From the NCBI GenBank assembly GCA_942493275.1, contig OW818687.1, positions 1,178,001 to 1,242,000 on the forward strand: DNA of 64,000 nucleotides, given 5' to 3'. The DNA comes from G942493275 sp942493275. GTDB lineage: Bacteria > Actinomycetota > Coriobacteriia > Anaerosomatales > PHET01. The position numbers and the translations under genes were made by a program. Below are positions 1 through 8,870 of this stretch, piece after piece (position 1 is the first letter of the stretch; every line of letters begins with the position of its first letter). Below the pieces are notes generated by a model that was not told the origin of the DNA, did no database searches, and saw only the letters and a list, made by a program, of their open reading frames with translations.

Positions 1-953
1 CGGCCCTCTGCGGGCTCCACCGCGACTTCGACCGGCAGGGCGCACTGCCCGCGGGTCTTCCACACCGAGTACAGCATCGAGCCGCCGACCGTGCCGAGGA
101 TCACCACGATCGATAGCGGGATCGGCACGTGGATGAGGTCGACCGCGAGCATCTTGACCCCGACGAATCCCAGCACGATCGCCAAGCCGTAGTGCAGGTA
201 GTGGAACCGGTCGATGCAGCCGGCCAGTGCGAAGTAGAGCGAGCGCAGGCCGAGAATTGCGAACACGTTCGAGGTGAACACGATGAAGGGGTCGCTTGAG
301 ACCGCGAGAACCGCCGGTACCGAGTCGACCGCGAACACCAGGTCTGCCGACTCCACCGCGATCAGCGCGAGCGCGAGGCTGGTGAAGACCAGCTTCCCGG
401 CCCGCCGATATGCGAAGTCACCACCCTGATAGCCGCAGTCGATCGGCAGGTGGTTCTCGGCGAATCGGACGACCGGGTTGTTGCGAGGGTCGCCGCTCGA
501 CTCGTCGGACCTCCACATCTTGAAGGCGGTGTAGACGAGGAATCCGCCGAAGACGTAGATGATCCAGTGGAACTGCTCGAGAAGCGCAATGCCTCCGAAG
601 ATGAAGGCGAGCCGGAACACGATAGCGCCGAGGATGCCCCAGAACAGCACCTTGTGCTGGAACTTCCCGGCTATGCCGAGCGAGGTGAAGATGACTACGA
701 ACACGAAGAGATTGTCGATGGAGAGTGACTTCTCTATGAGGAACGCGGCGAGGTACTGCTGTGCGACGTGAGCGCCCTGCCAGAACCAGATGAATCCGCC
801 GAACGCCAGCGCGAGACTGATCCAGCCGGCGGACCACCAGAGCGCCTCTTTGACGCTCGTCTCCTTGTCGTTACGGTGCGCGACGAAGAGATCGAGCATC
901 AGGAGCGCGACGATTGCGGCGCTGAACAGCGCCCAGGGGAGCAACTCTTCCAA
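1..953 (-). CDS. TerC/Alx-family membrane protein (C-terminus off the window)
   Basis: A polytopic inner-membrane protein of the TerC family, whose characterised members export manganese or metallate secreted enzymes. About 317 residues are visible; the gene runs off the left edge before its stop. The reading frame shows alternating hydrophobic helices, an early MLDLFVAHR segment (about residue 20) and the family-typical acidic motif ESADLVFAVDSVPAV near residue 205. The start is TTG at 953, chosen because AAGGAGG lies 9 nt upstream and the first helix begins straight after it. A yybP-ykoY-type leader precedes the gene, which supports manganese control. The exact transported substrate is inferred from family and leader, not seen. 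Confidence 0.9.
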   Translation of the reverse strand, partial: MEELLPWALFSAAIVALLMLDLFVAHRNDKETSVKEALWWSAGWISLALAFGGFIWFWQGAHVAQQYLAAFLIEKSLSIDNLFVFVVIFTSLGIAGKFQHKVLFWGILGAIVFRLAFIFGGIALLEQFHWIIYVFGGFLVYTAFKMWRSDESSGDPRNNPVVRFAENHLPIDCGYQGGDFAYRRAGKLVFTSLALALIAVESADLVFAVDSVPAVLAVSSDPFIVFTSNVFAILGLRSLYFALAGCIDRFHYLHYGLAIVLGFVGVKMLAVDLIHVPIPLSIVVILGTVGGSMLYSVWKTRGQCALPVEVAVEPAEG

Positions 954-984
954 CGTGTGGTGCCTCCTTGTGTGTGTGGAGGCT

Positions 985-1115
985 TCAGATGGGCCTCCGG
1001 CACGGACTTCATGCCGAAGGTCTTGCCGCTTGAGAGCGCGTCCGGGACCGATCGGTCCGTAGTGACGAACGCGCCGCCCACCGTGGTGGACCGGCTACTC
1101 CCCTTCGAGTGGGGG
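985..1115 (-). promoter_or_regulatory. yybP-ykoY (Mn2+) riboswitch upstream of terC
   Basis: On the minus strand the leader contains the two conserved halves of the yybP-ykoY motif: AAGGGGAGTAGC (about 1104-1093) and GGCAAGACCTTC (1028-1017), the latter followed by a GCCGGAGG complement that can close a terminator-like or SD-sequestering stem. The element sits directly before a TerC-family gene, the classic partner of this manganese-sensing riboswitch. Exact boundaries are approximate because they were judged by eye. Confidence 0.85.
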
Positions 1116-1208
1116 AGATGCTACCTGCCATGCCCGATCGTTTCAAGGGGGTGGGTACAAGGTCAATATGTCTCCGAACGCGAGGAGTCCTCGGCAAGGG
1201 AGAGCGAC

Positions 1209-1418
1209 ATGGATGACCCCAAGAAGCCCAAGGTGCCCGATGAGTTCGTGAATCCGTCCGGGCTGAGCAAGGTCGACTGCGACACGCCGGACGGTGACCA
1301 GGAGGTCGAAGAGTGCGACCTCGAGATCACCGCCCAGGTCAAGGATCTGTTCCTGGAAGAGACGCTACCCGGCGCCGGCATTCCAGGCTACGAAGGCGAG
1401 GAAGACGGCGGAGGCTAG
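1209..1418 (+). CDS. Small acidic hypothetical protein (69 aa)
   Basis: An unrecognised 69-residue, strongly acidic soluble protein. It begins MDDPKKPKVPDEF and ends with a Glu/Asp/Gly-rich tail, with two cysteines in the middle (VDCDTP and EECDLE). The ATG at 1209 is preceded by AAGGGAG at about 7 nt. No signal peptide or membrane segment is visible. It is transcribed divergently from terC, and its promoter must lie within or next to the terC riboswitch region. No function is assigned. Confidence 0.6.
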   Translation: MDDPKKPKVPDEFVNPSGLSKVDCDTPDGDQEVEECDLEITAQVKDLFLEETLPGAGIPGYEGEEDGGG

Positions 1419-1430
1419 CGGCCGGTCTGT

Positions 1431-2009
1431 CTATGCTCCGTGGGGACGTCCGACGCGTGCGGTCGACCGGTTCCAACCCAGGTGAGCCGCGAGCCATGAG
1501 GTTCCGGCTCCCAGCGCCGCTCCGACGAAGACGCCCACCATGCCCTGAGCGAGTGCGAAGTAGGCGGACTGAATCGGTCCGGCGACGTCGGCGCCTGCCG
1601 GCGTGAACGAACGCATCAGCCCCATGACCACTGTTGCGGCAAGCATCCCTACCGCCGAGAACAGGGCCATTGTGAGCGACCCGTGAGATCGGTCCAGCAG
1701 CCAGCCCGTCACCGCTCCTGCGGCTGCCGCTGCGAGCACGGCCGACATCCACGCCGTCAGCGCGAGCGGAGATCCGTCCGTCAGTGCGAGGAAGATGGCG
1801 ACCATGAACGCGCCGGTGAAGGTGACTCCGCCCAAGAGTGCGGTCCACAGGGCCTTGCTCTGCCCGAAGTCCGCCACCGTCACGGCATACCAACCGATAG
1901 CGGCAGGGAAGACGATCGCGAACGGAAACTCGTACGCGACCCACACATAGCCGGCAGCGGCTGAAGCGAGACCGAATACCGCAGCGCCCACCAGTGAGTT
2001 CTTCAACAT
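1431..2009 (-). CDS. Hypothetical membrane protein (192 aa)
   Basis: A polytopic membrane protein with about six hydrophobic helices rich in Ala, Gly and Val, and no recognised domain. The start chosen is the ATG at 2009 (MLKNSLVGAAVFG), which has AAAGGAGG 7 nt upstream; an in-frame ATG nine codons earlier lies upstream of that site and is less likely. It converges on the small acidic protein. Function unknown. Confidence 0.65.
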   Translation of the reverse strand: MLKNSLVGAAVFGLASAAAGYVWVAYEFPFAIVFPAAIGWYAVTVADFGQSKALWTALLGGVTFTGAFMVAIFLALTDGSPLALTAWMSAVLAAAAAGAVTGWLLDRSHGSLTMALFSAVGMLAATVVMGLMRSFTPAGADVAGPIQSAYFALAQGMVGVFVGAALGAGTSWLAAHLGWNRSTARVGRPHGA

Positions 2010-2174
2010 TGCCAACACCTCCTTTGCGTCTACCAAGATTATCCCCCGCCAAAGCGCTCACCAGTCGTAACCCGCCGCCAATCGCAGCAGTGATACTGTG
2101 AGGTAAGGGTTCACCGCGCGGTAACGCCGCGCCCGAGCCCTGACCCGACAGCCTCGGCAGTGAGGGAGCGGCGC

Positions 2175-2462
2175 GTGAAGAGCAAAGTGCCTGCGATCGT
2201 CGCCGGCGTGTATCTGGCGCTGGTGGCCCTCGCGGTTGTGGCGTTGCTCGCGCTTGATGACGCTCAAGTGAGCGTCTACCTGGCCGCCCTCACCTTCCCG
2301 TGGAGCTGGGGCCTGTCGGCTGCCATCGACGCGATTGACCCGACGGTGTTCGACAACGCCGCCATGGGAATCGTGATCTCACTCATCGGCGCGGCGATCA
2401 ACGCCGCGATTCTCTACGTCGCCGCCGCACTTACGGTGACAGCCTTCGCCAACCGCGCGTAG
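2175..2462 (+). CDS. Small membrane protein, possibly SCO4225-like (95 aa)
   Basis: A short membrane protein with three predicted helices. The middle segment LTFPWSWGLS resembles the small actinobacterial SCO4225-type membrane proteins, but the resemblance is by eye only. GTG at 2175 is preferred over the upstream GTG at 2160 because GAGGGAG lies 6 nt before it. The phosphoesterase start follows within about 30 nt, so the two may be cotranscribed. Function unknown. Confidence 0.6.
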   Translation: MKSKVPAIVAGVYLALVALAVVALLALDDAQVSVYLAALTFPWSWGLSAAIDAIDPTVFDNAAMGIVISLIGAAINAAILYVAAALTVTAFANRA

Positions 2463-2490
2463 CCGGGTGCCGCACGGGTACCCTACTCCC

Positions 2491-3936
2491 ATGACCTCCT
2501 CCATCCGAGACATCCTTGCATCTCCGTCCTTTCGCCGAGCCTCCCTCGACGTCGCGGCCGGGCTGCTCGCCGTGGCCTGCGGAGTCGCGGTGTTCGCGGG
2601 GTTCGCGCACGGCGATGTGGTGGTGGGTCCCGCACGGCTGACCGTCTCGGCCGAGCCGGCGATGCGACCGTTGACGGTCGTGGAGCTGCCGCCGTTCGGC
2701 AGCGTCGAGGCGCCGACGCACGCGGGCCCGGTCACCATCCGCGTCCTGCTGCGTGAGCTCGACGTCGCGCGCGCCACTCGGATGATCGAAAGCGGAGAGG
2801 TTGCGCTGCCCATGGCGCTGGACGCCGAGGCGGCGCGCGGTCTCCCGATCAGCACCGCATCACTATGGCGATCGCTGGCGGTCGGCTTCACCTTCGCTGT
2901 TGCCGCCGGCGCGCTCGTTGCGCTCGCCATGCGCCGCCGGCTGTGGGTCGTCGGGGTCGCAGCGGCGTGCGCCGCCCTGGTGCCCGCGATCGCCATCGGC
3001 GCGGTCGCCGCGACGTGGGACGTCGCCGCCTTCCGTGAGCCGACGTTGCGGGGCAGTCTCACCTACGCGCCTCAGCTCGTCGACGTCTTCTCGACGCGTG
3101 TCGCCGACATCGGGCAGCTCCGCGACCAGGCAGCTAAGGTCGCCGAGGACCTCTCGGCATACTACGCCGACGACCGGTCGCTCGACACGGGGGGCCCGCT
3201 GCCGGGAACGCATCGCGTGCTGCACGTGACCGACCTGCATCTCGACCCCGTGGGCGCGCAACTCGCATCCTCGATCGCGCGCTCGTACGAGGCGTCGCTC
3301 GTGGTGGACACCGGCGACCTGCCGATCCTGGGCGCCGAGGTCGAGGCCCGGGCGTTCGCGTCGCTGGTGGACACCTCGGTTCCCCGGGTCTACGTCCCGG
3401 GCAACCACGACTCGCCCGCATCGGTCGCCGAGCTTCGGCGCTTGGGCGTCACGGTGGTCGAGTCCGGCACCGTCACCATCGACGGCATCGCCATCTACGG
3501 CGTTCCCGACCCCATCAGCCGCGGATTCGGCGTCGAGCCCGACGTGGGCAAGGTCAACGACATTGCCCGGGCGGCGTTCGCTCGACTCGAGTCGGCGCTG
3601 GCCTCCGGCGAGGCCACGCCGCAGATCGTCGCGATACACAACCCGCAGATGGAGCTGCCGTTCGTGGGCACGGTGCCGCTGATCCTGTCCGGGCACACCC
3701 ACTCGGTCCGCCTGTACGACAGCAAGGGCACGGTGCGGTTGAACTCGGGCACCCTCGGCGGCATGCCCTACGACCCGGAGGCGTCGAACAGAAAGCCGCT
3801 GCCGTACAGCGCCTCGGTCCTCTACTTCACTGCCGAGGAGCCGCGCCGGCTCATCGCGCTCGACCGCATCGCGGTCTATCCCACGCGTTCGACCACCGTG
3901 TCGCGCGACGTCATCGACGAGTCGCTGCTGCCCTAG
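2491..3936 (+). CDS. Membrane-anchored metallophosphoesterase
   Basis: A calcineurin-like dinuclear metal phosphoesterase of 481 residues. The metal-binding blocks are all present in order: VTDLHLD (about residue 246), VDTGDL (about 272), PGNHD (about 304) and SGHTHSV (about 400). The N-terminal third carries hydrophobic helices around residues 18-40, 128-147 and 152-172, so the catalytic domain is probably exposed outside the cytoplasmic membrane. The ATG at 2491 follows the preceding stop by 28 nt; an in-frame GTG at 2467 has poorer context. The substrate cannot be read from sequence. Confidence 0.85.
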   Translation: MTSSIRDILASPSFRRASLDVAAGLLAVACGVAVFAGFAHGDVVVGPARLTVSAEPAMRPLTVVELPPFGSVEAPTHAGPVTIRVLLRELDVARATRMIESGEVALPMALDAEAARGLPISTASLWRSLAVGFTFAVAAGALVALAMRRRLWVVGVAAACAALVPAIAIGAVAATWDVAAFREPTLRGSLTYAPQLVDVFSTRVADIGQLRDQAAKVAEDLSAYYADDRSLDTGGPLPGTHRVLHVTDLHLDPVGAQLASSIARSYEASLVVDTGDLPILGAEVEARAFASLVDTSVPRVYVPGNHDSPASVAELRRLGVTVVESGTVTIDGIAIYGVPDPISRGFGVEPDVGKVNDIARAAFARLESALASGEATPQIVAIHNPQMELPFVGTVPLILSGHTHSVRLYDSKGTVRLNSGTLGGMPYDPEASNRKPLPYSASVLYFTAEEPRRLIALDRIAVYPTRSTTVSRDVIDESLLP

Positions 3937-4024
3937 TACGCCTCCAGCCTCACGTGCGCTACCATTGAGACGCAAGCCGGACTCCGATTCGGCTTTCGAT
4001 GGTGCACCCGCCGGGAGGACGAGG

Positions 4025-5839
4025 ATGGCCGAGCTCATCGAGCACGTGAGAACCCTGGCCGAGGAGATCGGCCCGCGCCCAGCCACGACTGATGCCGAGC
4101 ATCGCGCAGCCGAGTGGCTCGAGCGCTCGTTCGCATCCCATGGTCTGCCTACCGAGATGCAGGAGTTCGACGCCCCCCGCACGTACGCGTGGGCCTTCGT
4201 CGCCTACCACCTGCTCACGTTGCTCTCGGCCTTCGCCGCGGGCTTCAAGCCGTTTCTCGTGTGGCCGGCGTTCGCGGTATCGGCGCTCGTCGCGTTCTTC
4301 ATGTGGTCCGACCTCGATACTCGCTGGGGGTTCAGCAGGCTCGCGCCCAAGGGTCCGAGCCAGAACGTGATCGCCCGCCACGTCCCTCGTTCGCGGCGCG
4401 GTGAGAAGCTGCGCAAGATCGTCGTCGTTGCGCACTACGACTCCGCCCGATCCTCGCTAGCGTTCGCGCCGTCGATGGTGGGCGGCTTCGCGACCACCTT
4501 CAGACTGATGAAGTGGTGCACCTACCTCGTGCCGGTGTTCATCCTCGTGATGGCCGTCCCATGGTCGTCCTCACTCGATCCTTATACGTGGTACGCGACG
4601 ATGGCTGTCTCGGCGTACCTCATCGTGCCGCTCGTCATCAACGTGCACCGCGAGCTGTTCATGCCGTTCGTGGACGGTGCCGGCGACAACGCATCGGGCG
4701 TCGCGGCCATGCTCGGCGTGATGGAGCGCCTCATTCCGGCGCCGGACGCCAACACGCTCGCCACGGGCAGCTTCCCGTCGCTTCGCCGAGACCCCGAGAC
4801 CGCCTACGACGCCGGGGTCGTACCCGAAGGCGCCGTGCTCTCCTACGCGCCCGCCGAGACCCCGATGCCGCTGTCGGACCTTCCCGACGACTTCACCTGG
4901 GCCGAGCCGGTCGCCGAGCCTTCGCGTGGCCAGGGTGCACTGCAGTTCGACACCATCGAGTTCGCGGCCGTCGGCGAGGACGCCCCCAAGCCGCGCACCG
5001 AATCCCGCAGCACGTGGGCCGAGGCCGACGAGGCCGAGGAGCCGGTGTTCTCGGGAGAGATCCTTCCGGCGGACATCGCTGAGGTGCCCTCGGCGGAGCC
5101 TGAGAGCGGCGGGCGTCGCGGGTTGCTCGGCAAGTTCGGGCGCAAGCGCGACAAGGGTCACGAGGACGTCGGCGAGTGGCTCGGCGTGGACGAGAGCTTC
5201 GACGCGCGGGAGGCCGGCAAGGACATCGGGTCGTGGGACCGCTTCGGCGACACCGACGACGATGACGACGCTGCGGGCGGCCTGGGCTGGAAGGGCGGCT
5301 GGGCCGGCGACGATCCCATCGGCGATCCGGAGTTCGCCTCGACCGAGGCCGCGCGCATCCGCCGCCGGGTCACCGAAAGCGTGGACCGCGAGATGACCGA
5401 GAAGGAGATCTGGTTCGTCGCGACCGGGTCCGAGGAAGTCGGTACGTGGGGTATGCAGGCGCTGCTGCGCGACTACGGCGAGGAGCTCAAGGACGCGCTC
5501 ATCATCAACATCGACGGAGTCGCGGCGGGCCAGCTCTACTGGGCGAGTGCCGAGGGTATGGCGCGCCGGTACCGGGCGAGCCAGCGACTGGTGGGTCTCG
5601 CGCGCAGGGTTTCTCGGGAGACAGAGACCGTCATCAAGCCTCGCGTCTACAAGGGGCTCTCGACCGACGCGACGCCGGCGCTCGCGCGCGGCTTCAAAGC
5701 GATCAGCATCATGGCGTTCGATCCGTCCAACGGGATGCCGGTCAACTGGCACTGGAAGACCGACACGCTCGACCGGGTGGACCCGACGATGGTCGAGACC
5801 GCAGCCGAGTTCGTCGCCACGATGGTGCGCGAGGCGTAG
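4025..5839 (+). CDS. M28-family zinc peptidase with acidic insert
   Basis: A 604-residue M28-type aminopeptidase-like protein. Candidate zinc ligands occur in family order: His in VVVAHYDS (about residue 137), Asp in DGAGDNASG (about 221), Glu in GSEEVGTWG (about 471), Asp in INIDGV (about 498) and His in NWHWKTD (about 576). Two helical hairpins, about 58-98 and 160-208, make it membrane-bound. Between the DNASG and GSEEV blocks lies an insert of about 220 residues dominated by Asp, Glu, Pro and Gly, with one basic patch (GKFGRKRDK); ordinary M28 enzymes have only a short link there. The ATG at 4025 follows GGGAGGACGAGG. Confidence 0.85.
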   Translation: MAELIEHVRTLAEEIGPRPATTDAEHRAAEWLERSFASHGLPTEMQEFDAPRTYAWAFVAYHLLTLLSAFAAGFKPFLVWPAFAVSALVAFFMWSDLDTRWGFSRLAPKGPSQNVIARHVPRSRRGEKLRKIVVVAHYDSARSSLAFAPSMVGGFATTFRLMKWCTYLVPVFILVMAVPWSSSLDPYTWYATMAVSAYLIVPLVINVHRELFMPFVDGAGDNASGVAAMLGVMERLIPAPDANTLATGSFPSLRRDPETAYDAGVVPEGAVLSYAPAETPMPLSDLPDDFTWAEPVAEPSRGQGALQFDTIEFAAVGEDAPKPRTESRSTWAEADEAEEPVFSGEILPADIAEVPSAEPESGGRRGLLGKFGRKRDKGHEDVGEWLGVDESFDAREAGKDIGSWDRFGDTDDDDDAAGGLGWKGGWAGDDPIGDPEFASTEAARIRRRVTESVDREMTEKEIWFVATGSEEVGTWGMQALLRDYGEELKDALIINIDGVAAGQLYWASAEGMARRYRASQRLVGLARRVSRETETVIKPRVYKGLSTDATPALARGFKAISIMAFDPSNGMPVNWHWKTDTLDRVDPTMVETAAEFVATMVREA

Positions 5840-6478
5840 TTAGAAGTCCGTCTCGGTTTCGACCCGGCGGATCTTGTGCCACGCGATGCGGTCGGCATAG
5901 AAGCTCATCACCGTTCCCACGGTCATGAGCACCGTCGCGCCCCAGAACACCGGCAGCATGAACGTCGAGCGCTGCAGGGCGGCCACCACGATCGCGAAGA
6001 TGATGAACCCCAGGTGCAGCAGGCCGCTGCCGAGTTTGGTCAGCCGGCCCTCGGTGAGGTAGCTCGGCCCCTTGGCGCCGGCTGCCGTCAACGCGACCAC
6101 GGCGACCTGGATCAGCGCGGCGAGCGCCAGGTACACGGTGACGCCGGTCGGAAGCGAGCCGGTGAATGCGTACGCGCCGACGCCGACGGCCACCATTGCC
6201 GTCGAGACCCCGACCAGCATCTTGCGCGAGAAGAGCCGCTTGGGCACGCACAGTCCCATCACCACGATGAGCAGGATCAGCTGCGGGGCGGCGAGCGCGT
6301 TCATCCGCTCGATGTAGCTGTCGTAGGCGAACTGCTCCCAGCCGGGAATCGTCCGCTGGGCGTACCACACGTAGATGGTGCCGACGAACGACTGGAGCCC
6401 CAGCCCGCCGAGCAGCACCACGGTCAGCACGGTCAGGCCGAAGTCCCACTGCCGCTGCCGAATGTCGTCGATGCTCAT
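5840..6478 (-). CDS. Membrane protein paired with CcsA-like gene
   Basis: A 212-residue polytopic membrane protein with about six helices. It is unrecognised, but it is translationally coupled to the CcsA-like gene upstream: the TGA of that gene shares one base with this ATG. The loop after the first helix contains VWYAQRTIPGWEQFAYDSYI, a plausible extracytoplasmic aromatic segment. The pairing suggests a partner in cytochrome c maturation or haem export, as ResB/Ccs1 partners CcsA, but no ResB sequence signature is visible, so this is inference from context. Confidence 0.6.
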   Translation of the reverse strand: MSIDDIRQRQWDFGLTVLTVVLLGGLGLQSFVGTIYVWYAQRTIPGWEQFAYDSYIERMNALAAPQLILLIVVMGLCVPKRLFSRKMLVGVSTAMVAVGVGAYAFTGSLPTGVTVYLALAALIQVAVVALTAAGAKGPSYLTEGRLTKLGSGLLHLGFIIFAIVVAALQRSTFMLPVFWGATVLMTVGTVMSFYADRIAWHKIRRVETETDF

Positions 6479-7500
6479 CAGGCACCCCCTCGCAACGCCT
6501 GCAGGACCGCTTCGGCGAACGCCGTCGGAGCGCCGGTCGCGGCATAACTGTGCGCTCCGGGGACGACGTAGGTGGTCACGTACGTGAGCACGAGGATGAG
6601 GAACGACACCACGGCGAGCGCCGCGACGGCCTTCCACATCCCGGCGCGCCGCAGATAGAGGCGCGCGTGAAGGTAGGCGGTGTAGAGCAGCCACATCATG
6701 ATCGACATGTTGACCTTGCCCGACCACCACCAGGAGTCACCGCTCCACGACATGATCGCCCACGGGAAACCGAGCAGCATGCCAAAGGTCAGCGGCAGGT
6801 AGCCGAGTCGGGCCCAGCGGTAGGCGGTGGTCTCGTAGCTGGAGTGGCGCGAGAAGATCATGCGCATCGTGGCGACGAACGAGATCACAAAGGCGCCGTA
6901 GCTCAGGAACAGAAGGGGCGGGTGCACCCACATGTACCAGGCGTTGTAGTAGTAGCGGGCCGCGTTCGACAAGCCCTCGTACGCCTGCACGGCGACCTGA
7001 CCGCCGGCCGAGTACGCCTGCAGGTAGCCGATGTACTGCCCGAAGAACTGGGGCACCGGCTCCGTGAACGGCTTTCCGAGAAGCGCCGCGCCAAAGGCCA
7101 GCACGGCGGTGATCGCCATGACGCCGGGGAGCAGCTCCTGGCGCTGGCGACGCATCATCGATCCGAGTACGCCAACGAGCAGTGCCCACACGAAGAGCTT
7201 CTCGCTCTCGACCCAGAGCGGCACGGCCACCGCGCCCGTCGCCAGCCCGGTCGCGGGATCGGCGATCTGCGCGATCGAGTAGAGCTGCCAGTGGAACCAG
7301 ACCAGCACCGCCTCGCCCGCGACGAGCAGCAGCGTCATCACGCCGAGTGCCCACCCGCGCCAGCGAGCGGCCGCGGGGACCAGCGCGAAGCCGAGCAGCA
7401 CGACGGACGCCGCCATAAGCGCGGGCTGGTACAGCCCGCCGAAGTCGGCGAGGCGCTGCAGAAGCGCCATGAGCGAGTTGTAGGTGTCGAGCGGGTTCAT
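6478..7500 (-). CDS. CcsA/CcmC-like cytochrome c biogenesis protein
   Basis: A 340-residue multi-helix membrane protein of the haem-handling CcsA/CcmC/CcmF type. Diagnostic features are WYMWVHPPLLFLSYG (about residue 187), with a candidate haem-ligand His in the HPP motif, and the tryptophan-rich segment WSGDSWWWSGK (about 250-262) corresponding to the WWD-type haem-binding loop, followed by a helix resembling the WLxYxAYLHxRL of CcsA. The ATG at 7500 follows AAAGGAG. It heads a two-gene unit, and a -10-like TATACT lies at 7530-7525 on this strand. It implies that the host makes c-type cytochromes. Confidence 0.8.
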   Translation of the reverse strand: MNPLDTYNSLMALLQRLADFGGLYQPALMAASVVLLGFALVPAAARWRGWALGVMTLLLVAGEAVLVWFHWQLYSIAQIADPATGLATGAVAVPLWVESEKLFVWALLVGVLGSMMRRQRQELLPGVMAITAVLAFGAALLGKPFTEPVPQFFGQYIGYLQAYSAGGQVAVQAYEGLSNAARYYYNAWYMWVHPPLLFLSYGAFVISFVATMRMIFSRHSSYETTAYRWARLGYLPLTFGMLLGFPWAIMSWSGDSWWWSGKVNMSIMMWLLYTAYLHARLYLRRAGMWKAVAALAVVSFLILVLTYVTTYVVPGAHSYAATGAPTAFAEAVLQALRGGA

Positions 7501-7552
7501 CGGCGGGTGGTCTCCTTTCGGCACAGTATAGATGCTCGCGCGGGCCGCGTAT

Positions 7553-7582
7553 TTGTCGCATCTTCGCAGGCACAGGTACACT
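7553..7582 (+). promoter_or_regulatory. Candidate sigma-70 promoter for the GGDEF gene
   Basis: TTGTCG (7553-7558), an 18-nt spacer and TACACT (7577-7582) lie about 45 nt before the GTG of the GGDEF gene, in the divergent intergenic region. Confidence 0.5.
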
Positions 7583-7628
7583 GCGGGGACGCGCGGAAGC
7601 GCGAGCTACGCAAAGGAGCCGTCTGCCG

Positions 7629-8867
7629 GTGACGCCCGTTCGCCTCAGGAAGAGGATAGCCCGCACCCTCATGGTGTCGTGGCGCGATCAACCCACTCGC
7701 TACGACATCGAGGCGCTTCAGGCCAACGTGCGTCGCGTGGGACTCGTGGTGCGCGTGCGTTGGATGCTCATCGGCGTGCTCGCGCTCTACTCCTTCTTCG
7801 CAGCGACCCTGTACGCCACGCGGATTCCGCCGCTCGAGCTCGCCCAGCTGATGGCGATTCCCGCGCTCACGCTCGGGTTCGTGGTGCTCTACAACACCTT
7901 CTACGCACTCAACTACCGGCGCCTCGGAAACATCGCGTACTGGAACAACCTGCAGCTGGGACTCGACGCGCTGGTCGTGACGGTGCTCGTGTACTTCTCG
8001 GGCGGCGTGAACTCGTGGTTCTGGTCGATGTACTCGCTGTTCATCCTCGAAGCCGCGTTCATCCTTCCGCGCTCCAAGCACGTGTGGGTGCTCGCCCTGG
8101 GCTGCGTCGCGCTCATCGGCGGTGTGGAGTGGGCGGAGTTCTGGGGGATCGTCCCGCACATCGAGATTCCGTTCGGGGCGGCCGAGATCTACTCGGATCC
8201 CGTCTACGTTTCCGTGCGGTTCCTGTGGCAGGTGGCGGTGCTCATGGGCACCGCGGGCGTCGCCACCGCTCTGGTCGGAGACATCCGCAACGAGCTCACG
8301 AAGCAGCGCAGCCACTCCCTCATCGACGAGCAGACTGGCCTGTACAGCCGCAGCTACTTCCTGCGCGCCATGGGCGCCGAGTTCCGCCGGGCCAGCCGAG
8401 AAGGCCGCGCTCTGCACATGATCCTGGTCGACGTCGACCGCTTTGGCGACTTCAACGACCAGTTCGGGTTCGATGCCGGCGACCGGATGCTGTCGCGCAT
8501 GGCCGAGGTACTGGCCGAGACGATCGCGTTCGCCGGTGACGTGATGCTCACCACCAACGTGGCCGCGCGCTTCGGCGGCGAGGAGTTCGCGGTCCTGCTC
8601 GTCGAGGACTCGCGAGCGACCGGCGGCGTTCCCTCGGCAGGTGACGCCTACGTGCTCGCCGAGCAGGCGCGCCACGCCATCGAGGAGCTCCGCGTCGAAG
8701 GCGCCGGTGTGACCGTCTCGATCGGCATCGCTTCGGCCCCCCGCGACGCGCACACCGTCGACGAGCTGCTCGACGCCACCGACGCCGCGCTTTCGGCCGC
8801 GATCGAGGCGGGCGGCAACCGCACGGTCCGCGCGTCGGACGCCGCGGACCGCCTCGGCGAGGACTGA
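7629..8867 (+). CDS. Membrane GGDEF protein (putative diguanylate cyclase)
   Basis: A 412-residue signalling protein. About six transmembrane helices (residues 37-215) form an N-terminal sensor of unknown ligand, followed by a complete GGDEF domain: DEQTGLYSRSYFLRAM at the start, DVDRFGDFND, and RFGGEEF near residue 316. The active-site variant GGEEF is catalytically competent in known enzymes. No RxxD inhibitory-site motif is found upstream of GGEEF, so product feedback inhibition may be absent. GTG at 7629 has AAAGGAG about 10 nt upstream. The next gene starts 3 nt after the stop, so they are probably cotranscribed. Confidence 0.88.
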   Translation: MTPVRLRKRIARTLMVSWRDQPTRYDIEALQANVRRVGLVVRVRWMLIGVLALYSFFAATLYATRIPPLELAQLMAIPALTLGFVVLYNTFYALNYRRLGNIAYWNNLQLGLDALVVTVLVYFSGGVNSWFWSMYSLFILEAAFILPRSKHVWVLALGCVALIGGVEWAEFWGIVPHIEIPFGAAEIYSDPVYVSVRFLWQVAVLMGTAGVATALVGDIRNELTKQRSHSLIDEQTGLYSRSYFLRAMGAEFRRASREGRALHMILVDVDRFGDFNDQFGFDAGDRMLSRMAEVLAETIAFAGDVMLTTNVAARFGGEEFAVLLVEDSRATGGVPSAGDAYVLAEQARHAIEELRVEGAGVTVSIGIASAPRDAHTVDELLDATDAALSAAIEAGGNRTVRASDAADRLGED

Positions 8868-8870
8868 CGG

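Noticed and set aside
7497..8753. A 418-codon minus-strand frame opposite the GGDEF gene
   Set aside because: Shadow frame; the plus-strand protein has a complete GGDEF domain and membrane helices.
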